Shown here: positions 56,990 through 64,000 of the stretch, in pieces
Position numbering within the stretch: position 1 is the stretch's first letter
Layout of the letters: every line of letters starts with the position of its first letter
NCBI RefSeq assembly: GCF_014596575.1
Contig: NZ_NASZ01000006.1
Coordinates: 62,001-126,000, forward strand
Direction: 5' to 3'
Source of the DNA: Flavobacterium pokkalii
GTDB taxonomy: Bacteria > Bacteroidota > Bacteroidia > Flavobacteriales > Flavobacteriaceae
Length of the DNA stretch: 64,000 nucleotides
The notes under the pieces: model-generated
Told to the model about the DNA's origin: nothing
Databases searched by the model: none
The model's input: the letters and a program-made list of their open reading frames with translations, nothing else
Program-made: the position numbers and the translations under genes

Positions 56990-57982
56990 ATGGAATTTAC
57001 TAATCTCCATGAAGTATTACGGACACTTTATGATGAGATGTTGCCATTATCAGCTGATATGGCGGCAGTGGCTAAAAGTCTGGCGGGATTAGGGGCTTTA
57101 TTTTATGTTGCATTAAAGGTATGGCAGGCACTTAGCAGTGCAGAACCAATAGATGTCTATCCGCTACTCAGACCATTTGCTTTGGGACTCTGTATTATGT
57201 TTTTTCCAACTATGGTATTGGGGACACTCAATGCAATTCTTAGTCCGGTAGTAAAAGGGACACATTCTATCTTAGAAAACCAAGTTTTAGACTTGAATGC
57301 TTTACAACAACAGAAAGACCAACTGGAAAGAGAAGCAATGCTTCGTAATCCTGAAACCGCCTACTTGGTTTCAGATGAAGAGTTTGATAAGAAACTTGCT
57401 GAATTAGGTTGGTCACCTTCTGATTTGGTTACCATGTCAGGAATGTACATGGAAAGGGAAATGTACGGAGTTAAGAAGGAAATTCGTGATGGTTTTCGGG
57501 AGTTTCTGGAAATACTGTTTCAGGCTGCTGCGCTGGTCATTGATACCATACGTACTTTTTTCCTGATAGTCTTGTCCATATTAGGCCCGATAGCTTTTGC
57601 TATTTCAGTCTGGGATGGATTTCAATCTACACTAACGCAATGGTTAACCAGATACATTAGTGTATATCTCTGGTTGCCTGTTGCCGATCTTTTTAGTGCT
57701 ATGTTGTCCAAGATACAATCTTTAATACTACAGAAGGATATCGAAAATTTATCAGATCCTAATTTTATTCCTGATACCTCCAATACCGTATACATCATCT
57801 TTATGATTATTGGGATTATTGGATACTTTACTATTCCTACTGTAACGGGTTGGATTATTCAGGCTGGTGGAGCAGGTAATTTTATACGAAATGTAAACCA
57901 AACTGCAACAAAAACCGGAAATATTGCCGGGGCGGGTACCGGAGCAGTGGTAGGAAATATAGGAGGTAGGCTAATGAAATAA
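56990..57982 (+). CDS. traJ: TraJ, VirB6-like polytopic channel protein
   Basis: The ATG at 56990 (MEFTNLHEVLRTLYDEMLP) is preferred over the upstream TTG at 56981, because it follows the traI stop by 2 bp. It has about six hydrophobic segments (for example FYVALKVWQAL, FALGLCIMFFPTMVLGTL, FFLIVLSILGPIAFAISVW and VYIIFMIIGIIGYFTIPTVTG) and the Gly-rich end GAGTGAVVGNIGG. TraJ of Bacteroidota elements is the VirB6-like inner-membrane core. Confidence 0.88.
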   Translation: MEFTNLHEVLRTLYDEMLPLSADMAAVAKSLAGLGALFYVALKVWQALSSAEPIDVYPLLRPFALGLCIMFFPTMVLGTLNAILSPVVKGTHSILENQVLDLNALQQQKDQLEREAMLRNPETAYLVSDEEFDKKLAELGWSPSDLVTMSGMYMEREMYGVKKEIRDGFREFLEILFQAAALVIDTIRTFFLIVLSILGPIAFAISVWDGFQSTLTQWLTRYISVYLWLPVADLFSAMLSKIQSLILQKDIENLSDPNFIPDTSNTVYIIFMIIGIIGYFTIPTVTGWIIQAGGAGNFIRNVNQTATKTGNIAGAGTGAVVGNIGGRLMK

Positions 57983-58002
57983 TAATATTAATCATCAGTA
58001 AA

Positions 58003-58626
58003 ATGGAATTTAAAACATTAAGAAATATTGAAAATAGTTTCAGGCAAATCAGACTTTATGCTATTGTATTTGCATTATTATGTATTGGAGTAACGGGATA
58101 TGCTATATGGAAATCTTACTGCTTTGCAGAGTTGCAGCGACAAAAGGTGTATGTACTGGACAACGGTAAATCTTTAATGCTTGCTCTTGCACAAGATGCC
58201 TCTATCAATCGTCCTGTTGAAGCCAGGGAACATGTCAGACGTTTTCACGAACTTTTTTTTACTCTGGCACCCGACAAGAATGCTATCGAAAGCAATATGA
58301 AACGCGCGTTCAATCTCGCAGACAAAAGTGCTTTTGATTACTACAAAGACCTGTCTGAAAAAGGATATTACAATCGTATCATTTCAGGGAATGTGCAACA
58401 GCGTACAGAAATAGATAGTGTGGTATGCAACTTCGACAACTATCCTTATGCTATAAGAACTTATGCCAAGCAGTTTATTATTAGATCCAGTAATGTAACT
58501 AAACGGAATCTGGTTACCTCATGCTATCTCGTGAATTCAGTTCGTTCGGATAACAATCCACAAGGCTTCAACATGGAAAAATTCAATGTAATTGAGAACA
58601 ATGATTTAGAAATTATAGAACGTTAA
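58003..58626 (+). CDS. traK: TraK, VirB8-like protein
   Basis: The 207-aa protein has one membrane helix (about 18-36, LYAIVFALLCIGVTGYAIW) and a periplasmic domain. The phrases MEFKTLRNIENSFRQIR, REHVRRFHELFFTLAPD and TAK-like RTYAKQFIIRSSNVTKRNL mark TraK. The fold resembles VirB8, the assembly hub of type IV systems. It is 20 bp after traJ. Confidence 0.9.
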   Translation: MEFKTLRNIENSFRQIRLYAIVFALLCIGVTGYAIWKSYCFAELQRQKVYVLDNGKSLMLALAQDASINRPVEAREHVRRFHELFFTLAPDKNAIESNMKRAFNLADKSAFDYYKDLSEKGYYNRIISGNVQQRTEIDSVVCNFDNYPYAIRTYAKQFIIRSSNVTKRNLVTSCYLVNSVRSDNNPQGFNMEKFNVIENNDLEIIER

Positions 58627-58637
58627 AAACAAAGAAT

Positions 58638-59075
58638 ATGGAACATCAATTTGATTTAGACACATTCTCAAAAATCCTTACTGATAAAGGGTATGACGGT
58701 TATTTCCATACGGAGGGTTGTTGTGCCGGTAAACTAAAGGATAGCATCAGTGAATTTTTGGAAGCTTGGGACAATGGTAAAGAAGCTCCATTATTAGCAA
58801 ATCATCTGCATTTATCTACTTACCTCCAATGGAATGGTGAAGACAAACCAAAGATTGAATGCAATATGTATGTAAGATACGAGAACGGGAAATTCGATTT
58901 ACAGAAAACAGAAATGTTCATAAGGAGTCTGGATTGTTACGGGCAATTACTGAAGCAATCTAAACTGACGGCTCTTACAGCAAGTTCTATTCCGACAGTA
59001 AAAGAGGCTATTGCCCAAGTGTCAGATAAACCGAAACAGCAGTTGTCTTCTCAAAACAGGAGGTTTAAAATGTGA
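58638..59075 (+). CDS. Hypothetical protein inserted between traK and traL
   Basis: This is a 145-aa soluble acidic protein with three cysteines near the start (GYFHTEGCCAGKL, then C75 in IECNMYVRYENGKF). There is no signal peptide, and the C-terminal tail is Ser/Lys-rich. It is not part of the standard traK-traL order that I know from CTnDOT. It is cotranscribed with short gaps on both sides (11 and 20 bp). Function unknown. Confidence 0.6.
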   Translation: MEHQFDLDTFSKILTDKGYDGYFHTEGCCAGKLKDSISEFLEAWDNGKEAPLLANHLHLSTYLQWNGEDKPKIECNMYVRYENGKFDLQKTEMFIRSLDCYGQLLKQSKLTALTASSIPTVKEAIAQVSDKPKQQLSSQNRRFKM

Positions 59076-59095
59076 AACCTGATAAAAATTGAAGT

Positions 59096-59383
59096 ATGAA
59101 AAAAATAAGAGAAAATATGAAAAGGTATTTTGATAAAGTGGATGATCGTTGGCGAGCATTACCCTTACGAAAACAGTACAAATACCTCTTGTATTGTTTC
59201 CTGGGCTATCTGATTCTAACTATAGCTATTATTCTAAAGGTATGGTATGATACCGGAAAAGCCAATTATAATTTGTCTATTGAACATATTGAAAATCCCG
59301 TTGTCAAAAAGAAAGAATCCGCTATACCCTTGCAGGATTCAATGTTGAAAATCATAAAAAATAGAAGAGATGAAAGAAAGTGA
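59096..59383 (+). CDS. traL: TraL (DUF3989) small membrane protein
   Basis: The 95-aa protein has a basic N-terminus (KRYFDKVDDRWRALPLRKQYK), one membrane helix (LLYCFLGYLILTIAIILKVWY) and a charged C-terminus. This matches TraL/DUF3989. It overlaps the traM start by 14 bp. Confidence 0.82.
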   Translation: MKKIRENMKRYFDKVDDRWRALPLRKQYKYLLYCFLGYLILTIAIILKVWYDTGKANYNLSIEHIENPVVKKKESAIPLQDSMLKIIKNRRDERK

Positions 59384-60692
59384 AAACAAAAAAAGTACCA
59401 TCTTTGTTACCGATGGTAATTTAAATGAAACTTCGGAGATAGTGCTGGAAAGTAGTTTAAATAAAGGCGATAAATTCAAAAAGCCATTAATCTTTGTATT
59501 GATGGGGATTGTGTTTTTGGGATGTATGTATATAATATTTAAACCATCCGAAAGCAGTAAAAAGACAGAAGATATTGGTCTCAATGATTCAGTTCCTCAG
59601 GCTACTGATAAGGTTTTGCAGGCTGATAAGCAAAAAGCTTATGAAGATGAAATGTTGGAGCAAAAGAATTTGGAAAAACAAAATGCGCTAACATCTTTGT
59701 CTGATTACTGGAATGAGAATAGTACAGATGACAATGAAAATGGTCAGGATGTTTCGGAAAAGAATGAAGTAGATAATAGTTCATTAAACAATGATAATCC
59801 TTCTTTGAATAGTTATCGCAATGCACAGAATACACTAGGGAATTTTTATCAGAGTGATAATTCAGAGGCACTACAATTGCGTAAACAGCTGGATGAACTA
59901 AAAGAACAATTGGCTAAAAAGAATGATACACCAATTGATCCTGTGGAAAGCCAATTGGAATTAATGGAGAAATCCTATCAGATGGCAGCAAAATACCTTC
60001 CAACTAATGCGGTTTCAGGGGAACAGCCAAAGGAACAAAAAATAGCTCTTTCAGGTTCATCAAACCAAAAAGAAACTTTTGTTGCGTTTGTTCCTGCCCA
60101 TAAAAATGAGGTTTCTTCTTTACAGAGAGTACTTCCTGATAGTACATTTATTGCTAATTGGAGCGAAAATCGTAACCGCGGATTTTATACGGTTGGGAAA
60201 ACGGAACAGCAAATACAACCCAAAAACAGTATCCGTGCTGTTGTGCAACAAACACAGCTGCTAACGGAGGATAGTAGTGTTCGTTTACGTTTATTAGAAT
60301 CAGCAAAAATAGGAACTCACATTATTCCGGCAGGGACAGTATTGACAGCCAATTCAAAATTTCAACAAGGGCGTGTCCAAATGAAAATTACTTCGATAGA
60401 GCAGGATGGCAATATTATTCCGGTTAACATTATAGTGTATGGACTGGATGGGCAAGAAGGTTTGTTTGTTCCTTATTCTCCCGAAATGAGTGCTTTCAAA
60501 GAAATGGCTGCTAATATGGGACAGACTTCAGGAAGCAGTATTATGATGACAAATTCTGCCGGACAACAAATAGCAGGCGATTTGAGTCGTGGGCTTGTAC
60601 AGGGTGTTTCGGGCTATTTTTCTAAAAAAATGAGAACTCCAAAAGTAACACTCAAAGCAGGACATCAAGTATTCCTTGTTTCTAAAAAATAA
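59370..60692 (+). CDS. traM: TraM, VirB10-like channel protein
   Basis: The 440-aa protein has a short cytoplasmic part, one membrane helix (LIFVLMGIVFLGCMYIIF) and a long low-complexity Gln/Asn/Ser linker (about 70-220). The C-terminal domain (VRLRLLESAKIGTHIIPAGTVLTANSKFQQGRVQMKITSI; DGQEGLFVPYSPEMSAF) is the VirB10-like domain that spans towards the outer membrane. It follows traL by overlap and precedes traN by 28 bp. Confidence 0.9.
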   Translation: MKESENKKSTIFVTDGNLNETSEIVLESSLNKGDKFKKPLIFVLMGIVFLGCMYIIFKPSESSKKTEDIGLNDSVPQATDKVLQADKQKAYEDEMLEQKNLEKQNALTSLSDYWNENSTDDNENGQDVSEKNEVDNSSLNNDNPSLNSYRNAQNTLGNFYQSDNSEALQLRKQLDELKEQLAKKNDTPIDPVESQLELMEKSYQMAAKYLPTNAVSGEQPKEQKIALSGSSNQKETFVAFVPAHKNEVSSLQRVLPDSTFIANWSENRNRGFYTVGKTEQQIQPKNSIRAVVQQTQLLTEDSSVRLRLLESAKIGTHIIPAGTVLTANSKFQQGRVQMKITSIEQDGNIIPVNIIVYGLDGQEGLFVPYSPEMSAFKEMAANMGQTSGSSIMMTNSAGQQIAGDLSRGLVQGVSGYFSKKMRTPKVTLKAGHQVFLVSKK

Positions 60693-60720
60693 ATATTCAA
60701 TTCTTTAAACGTTATACAAC

Positions 60721-61626
60721 ATGAAAACAACAATGAAAAACATACTAATAGCATTGGTCTTAATATTAGGCTATGCTACGCCATTTCAGGCACAACAGAC
60801 TGTTCAAAATATCACAAAGCTGGACTTGGGAAAAATAGAACCGTATAAGATAGAAGTAACTTACAGTAAAACTTCGCACTTGATATTTCCTGCTACTATC
60901 CGCTACGTGGATTTGGGAAGTGATTATCTGGTTGCAGCCAAAGCAGAAGATGCAGAAAATGTATTACGAGTAAAGGCAGCAATCCGTAATTTTAAAGAGG
61001 AAACTAATTTTTCGGTGATTACTGAAGATGGACGTTTTTATAATTTCAATGTTTTTTATAACTCTTGCCCAATTAATTTGAATTACAATCTTTTGGAAAT
61101 GCAAAAGAGGATGAGTAGGGAGAATACTAATGATGTTCTTTTTGAGGAATTAGGAAAAAATTCTCCATCATTAACAGGCGAGTTAATTGAAACAATTTAT
61201 AAAAAAGACAAGCAGATTATAAAAAATATTAGAGCTAAAAGTTTTGGGATTCAGTTTTTATTGAAAGGAATCTATATTCATAATGACAAGTTCTATTTCC
61301 ATACCGAAGTCCGTAATCTTACTGATTTACCATTCCGAATCGATTTTATTACTTTCAAAGTAGTAGATAAAAAGCTTGCTAAACGTACTGTGATACAGGA
61401 AAGAAATTTAATTCCATTGCGAACCTACAAACCGCTGGACGAAATTAAAGGCAATACGGTAGAGCGAAATGTGTTTCTGCTGGATCTATTTACTATTACT
61501 GATGACAAAGTACTCTTGATAGAAATTTTCGAAAAGAATGGTAGCAGAAATCAGATACTAAAGCTGGAAAATTCTGACTTGCTTAAGGCAAAGCTTATTA
61601 AGGATATGAAGTTGAAGATTAATTGA
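60721..61626 (+). CDS. traN: TraN (DUF4138), VirB9-like outer-membrane core protein
   Basis: The 301-aa protein has a signal peptide ending FQAQ, followed by the DUF4138 sequence (YSKTSHLIFPATIRYVDLGSD, RVKAAIRNFKEETNFSVITEDG, FGIQFLLKGIYIHNDKFYFHTEVRN). TraN is taken as the VirB9-like partner of TraM in the core complex. It is the last clear tra gene and is followed by a terminator; traO, traP and traQ were not found after it. Confidence 0.9.
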   Translation: MKTTMKNILIALVLILGYATPFQAQQTVQNITKLDLGKIEPYKIEVTYSKTSHLIFPATIRYVDLGSDYLVAAKAEDAENVLRVKAAIRNFKEETNFSVITEDGRFYNFNVFYNSCPINLNYNLLEMQKRMSRENTNDVLFEELGKNSPSLTGELIETIYKKDKQIIKNIRAKSFGIQFLLKGIYIHNDKFYFHTEVRNLTDLPFRIDFITFKVVDKKLAKRTVIQERNLIPLRTYKPLDEIKGNTVERNVFLLDLFTITDDKVLLIEIFEKNGSRNQILKLENSDLLKAKLIKDMKLKIN

Positions 61627-61645
61627 TTTTAATAAAAAACATAAA

Positions 61646-61680
61646 AAGGGGCTGTTTCACAATTTGTGAGGCAGCCTCTT
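61646..61680 (+). terminator. Terminator after traN
   Basis: AAGGGGCTG (61646-61654) pairs with CAGCCTCTT (61672-61680) with one wobble, and inner TCACA/TGTGA extends the stem. The T-run is weak. This closes the tra operon. Confidence 0.7.
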
Positions 61681-61782
61681 GATATTTTGGATTATATTTA
61701 TTTCTTAACCTTTTAAAAACAATAAATTATAGGTAAGAAACGTTTTTTTAAGTTAAAAGAATGAAATATAAACACGCTGATT

Positions 61783-62055
61783 ATGAATCCAACATTGTTT
61801 TTAAGCATCTTAGCTTTACTAAGTGGTTTTGGTCTTCGTTATTGGATTAATAGAAGAAAATTTTATAGAAGAAGTCCATTAGGAGCGGAAGGTTTTTCGA
61901 GTTATGAAAAATCTGTTTTCATTTCTTTTTTAGAGCGTATGGGAAAATGGATTGCTTATGCATTGATTATTTTCGGGCTATTGTCAGCATGGGTTTATTC
62001 TCGTGAGAAAAAAGATAAGGAGAAACAGGAGTTAAAAACAGAGAAACCAATCTAA
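61783..62055 (+). CDS. Small two-helix membrane protein (conserved in Bacteroidota mobile elements)
   Basis: The 90-aa protein has two membrane helices (about 3-20, LFLSILALLSGFGLRYWI; about 52-70, WIAYALIIFGLLSAWVYS) joined by a basic loop (NRRKFYRRSPLGAEGFSSYEKS). Homologues are often labelled molybdenum ABC transporter permease, which its size does not support. Function unknown. Confidence 0.65.
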   Translation: MNPTLFLSILALLSGFGLRYWINRRKFYRRSPLGAEGFSSYEKSVFISFLERMGKWIAYALIIFGLLSAWVYSREKKDKEKQELKTEKPI

Positions 62056-62167
62056 TTCTGATAGTCATTTGAAAATAAAGTTTAAAAGCAAATCAGATAA
62101 TTTATAATGAAGTGATATAATGTAAATGTTGGTGCAAAATTATGTTTGTACCCATATAAAAAGTTAG

Positions 62168-62467
62168 TTTGAAATTACATTCCAATCTGAAACAATTGAG
62201 GATGGATTATTTCAGTTAGCTACTTTTAAAGAACTTCCTAAAGTTTGTATCACCGACCTTGATTTTTACGACAAGCAGATACTGTCAAAACTTCAAAAAT
62301 TAAGACTAGAATATCCTACAATCAAACTACTTTCTCATAGTGATATTGACAATGAGAAAGTAGGTAAGGATCTTTTAAACATTGGTTTTTCTAGTTGTTT
62401 ACTAATTGGTAGTGATGTCGATGATTTTAAAAGAGCCATTGACAAAACTGCCAATGGCCTTAATTAG
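62168..62467 (+). pseudogene. Receiver-domain (response-regulator-like) fragment without a start codon
   Basis: The frame is open for 99 codons directly after a TAG. It resembles the middle and end of a REC domain: KVCITDLDFYDKQILSKLQ (phospho-acceptor region), IKLLSHSDID, and SCLLIGSDVDDFKRAIDK where the conserved Lys is Ile. No start and no output domain are present. It is probably a remnant of a two-component regulator of the element, such as the RteB position in CTnDOT. Confidence 0.55.
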
Positions 62468-62478
62468 TAATGTAAATT

Positions 62479-63054
62479 TTACTTGAATACGATCTTATAA
62501 AGTTGAGAAATTAAATTCTCTCTTTTTTCAAAATCACAGTTAGCAGTGAAAAAATGTGATTTTATACTTTCTAATGTAAAGTCTTGATAGATATTTATTT
62601 CCTTATTGAACACTGGAAAGGTTTTGCCATTTAAACTATAAATGTCGATGCTCGAAAAGTTAGGCCTAATTTCTAAAAATGCTTTCTCACTTGGCCTTTT
62701 TAGCAAGTAATCATATCTTTTTTTGTCAGAATCCCATAGAACTTGATGACTTCTTATAAATGATTTCGGAAATTTACTTTTTACTGCATTTAAGATTAAT
62801 TCATCAAGTTCATCATTTGTAAATAGTTCTTGTTTAGGATAATCTAATAATCTTTTAATCTGGTTTGGTTCAGGATCATCGTTAAGTTTATAATCATTGG
62901 TAATTTGACGATCATAAATAATAACACCAATAGTAATTTCAACACCAAATTGGTTTGTTGAAACAACACTTATTTCTTTAACAATTTTCCAATCTTCTTG
63001 ATCTAAAAGCTTAATCGTAACTTGTTCTGATAATTTGTTATTAATATTACTCAT
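62479..63054 (-). CDS. Unknown protein paired with the NUDIX-like gene
   Basis: The ATG at 63054 (MSNINNKLSEQVTIKLLDQ) gives 191 aa and avoids overlap with the upstream gene; a start at 63066 is possible and adds four residues. The protein is soluble and beta/alpha-mixed (ISVVSTNQFGVEITIGVIIYD, KRPSEKAFLEIRPNFSSID). No family is recognised. It follows the NUDIX-like gene by 2 bp (or overlaps it by 10), so it belongs to the same operon. Confidence 0.7.
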   Translation of the reverse strand: MSNINNKLSEQVTIKLLDQEDWKIVKEISVVSTNQFGVEITIGVIIYDRQITNDYKLNDDPEPNQIKRLLDYPKQELFTNDELDELILNAVKSKFPKSFIRSHQVLWDSDKKRYDYLLKRPSEKAFLEIRPNFSSIDIYSLNGKTFPVFNKEINIYQDFTLESIKSHFFTANCDFEKRENLISQLYKIVFK

Positions 63055-63056
63055 AT

Positions 63057-63869
63057 TTATTCCCATTTTAGATTTTGAGCATATTTAGTATGAGGTGCGA
63101 TTTCAAACATATACTCTTTATTATGTAAACTATGCCCAAGTGTCTGTATCAAATCGTCATTTACCCAAATAAATTTGTCCGATTCTTTTTCTAATTTTAG
63201 TTTTTCTAGAATTGGTAATTGCTCATTATTAATAACCAAGTCAAAAATTTCAAAAATAAATATCCCTTTACCACCGCTATCTAATTTGATAATTGGAGAT
63301 TGAATCTTCTTTTTGAATTCATAATCTATGAAGCGAAATTGTCTCCAAGGTAAAATGTCTTCTGAAATTAATTCTTCGCAAAATTCTCTCCATGGAGAAA
63401 TTTCCCTATCCTTTTTTGAATCAAACCATTTCAGAAAAGAGATTACATTTTTTCCCTTCACGTAAACTCTCAAATCATTTTTAGCTATTCCTTTTTCTGT
63501 TTCAAACTTTCTATCAGGTTTTACTTCTAATTTTTCAAAAATAGCACTACTGCTTGGTAATGTTTTATAACATCCGCCTACCGGCTGGTAGTAATTTCTT
63601 GTTCTACTTTTTACTAGTAAATACTCATTGTCAACTTTAATCCTGTACAGATACGCAATTGATAAACGAAAATCTTTTTTGGGGTGCAAAATCTGAGTAT
63701 TAATAATTAATATTAATTGTTTATAATTATCTATTAACCAACCTAAAATTAATGTCAATAATGAAATTATCCCAGCTCTTGTAAATGGAGAATGCCAAAA
63801 ATCATTGTCAAATAATCCAATAATAATAAGTAAAATAGGTATCGTATATTTTATGAGGTTATCTTTCAT
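63057..63869 (-). CDS. Two-TM protein with SMODS-associated-NUDIX-like domain
   Basis: The 270-aa protein has two N-terminal membrane helices (about 8-20 and 32-47). From about residue 65 it shows a NUDIX-like fold: YLYRIKVDNEYLLVKSRTRNY, QPVGGCYK and, after an unusual insertion, the box remnant R161-E-F-C-E-E-L167. This arrangement is that of SMODS-associated NUDIX proteins, which I associate with CBASS-like operons. The usual GxxxxxE start of the Nudix box is not evident, so hydrolase activity is doubtful. The upstream gene overlaps its start by 4 bp (ATGA). Confidence 0.6.
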   Translation of the reverse strand: MKDNLIKYTIPILLIIIGLFDNDFWHSPFTRAGIISLLTLILGWLIDNYKQLILIINTQILHPKKDFRLSIAYLYRIKVDNEYLLVKSRTRNYYQPVGGCYKTLPSSSAIFEKLEVKPDRKFETEKGIAKNDLRVYVKGKNVISFLKWFDSKKDREISPWREFCEELISEDILPWRQFRFIDYEFKKKIQSPIIKLDSGGKGIFIFEIFDLVINNEQLPILEKLKLEKESDKFIWVNDDLIQTLGHSLHNKEYMFEIAPHTKYAQNLKWE

Positions 63870-64000
63870 ATTATTTTTGGACTTGGTTTTAGTTGAATGA
63901 TTGTTTCTTTTATTGATTTAAAGTCCAATGCTTTTGAAGGAAAACATTTTGATACAGCCTCAGGCAAAACTCTTAATCGAATATCTGAGAAAGAAAATTC
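63866..64000 (-). CDS. C-terminal end of an upstream gene (partial)
   Basis: On the minus strand the frame is open from the window edge through 44 codons to a TGA that overlaps the NUDIX gene ATG. Visible residues include FSDIRLRVLPEAVSK and FKSIKETIIQLKP. The family cannot be judged from this much. By position it could be the nucleotidyltransferase or another core gene of the same operon. Confidence 0.45.
   Translation of the reverse strand, partial: EFSFSDIRLRVLPEAVSKCFPSKALDFKSIKETIIQLKPSPKII

Noticed and set aside
61783..62055. Molybdenum ABC transporter permease
   Set aside because: Homologues are often labelled so, but a 90-aa protein with two helices is too small and lacks permease motifs.

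Overview
The window is AT-rich DNA from a member of the Bacteroidota, most likely a Flavobacteriaceae (Flavobacterium-like) bacterium. The evidence is the gene content (SusC/SusD pair, TonB-linked beta-barrels, DUF6520 and DUF7793 small proteins, a CTnDOT-type mob/tra module), promoters of the Bacteroidota TAnnTTTG type, and a general lack of strong Shine-Dalgarno sequences. No rRNA, tRNA or CRISPR array was recognised. All family calls are by eye; no database search was run.

Region 1 (1-12.2 kb) is a locus for sulfated-glycan use. It has the end of a DUF5107/TPR protein, two secreted S1 sulfatases, a GH2 lipoprotein, a GntR-type sensor-regulator, a TonB-dependent receptor, and a formylglycine-generating enzyme that keeps both active-site cysteines. 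The last enzyme would activate the sulfatases, so the locus carries its own maturation step.

Region 2 (12.2-27.4 kb) is accessory. It starts with an IS21-type remnant and an RteC-like protein. Then come a DUF7793 (SpoIIAA-like) protein, a fused AONS-type PLP acyltransferase plus GNAT enzyme, and an AraC-family regulator. Two promoter regions here share the same architecture: 21-bp-spaced direct repeats followed about 62 bp later by a TATTTTTG box. Next are a MauE-like membrane protein with a small four-cysteine exported DUF6520 protein, convergent with an S9 peptidase-SusD-SusC operon.

Region 3 (27.4-29.8 kb) is a junction zone. It has several strong RNA hairpins (possibly a 6S-like or other structured RNA), a small HTH gene behind a 24-bp perfect palindrome, and a zeta-toxin-like toxin with a small upstream partner.

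Region 4 (29.8 kb to the end) is part of an integrative conjugative element of the CTnDOT/Bacteroidota type. It has an excisionase-like HTH gene, a DUF3945 protein, topoisomerase III, a histone H1-like protein, DUF1896, a giant N6-methylase/helicase, mobCBA with an oriT-like region, and traA/D/E/F/G/I/J/K/L/M/N. The integrase and element ends were not found in the window. Two cargo blocks interrupt or follow the tra genes. The first (46.75-52.9 kb, minus strand, between traD and traE) is a tightly coupled three-gene operon plus a Fic protein. The operon encodes a large protein with a DUF4297/Cap4-like PD-(D/E)xK nuclease head, a YejK/NdpA-type nucleoid-associated protein and an AbiJ-NTD3/Ymh HEPN protein. 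This is the best candidate for an undescribed defence system. The second (62.5-64 kb, minus strand) encodes a two-TM SMODS-associated-NUDIX-like protein, an unknown 195-aa protein and the end of a further gene, resembling part of a CBASS-like locus that continues beyond the window.
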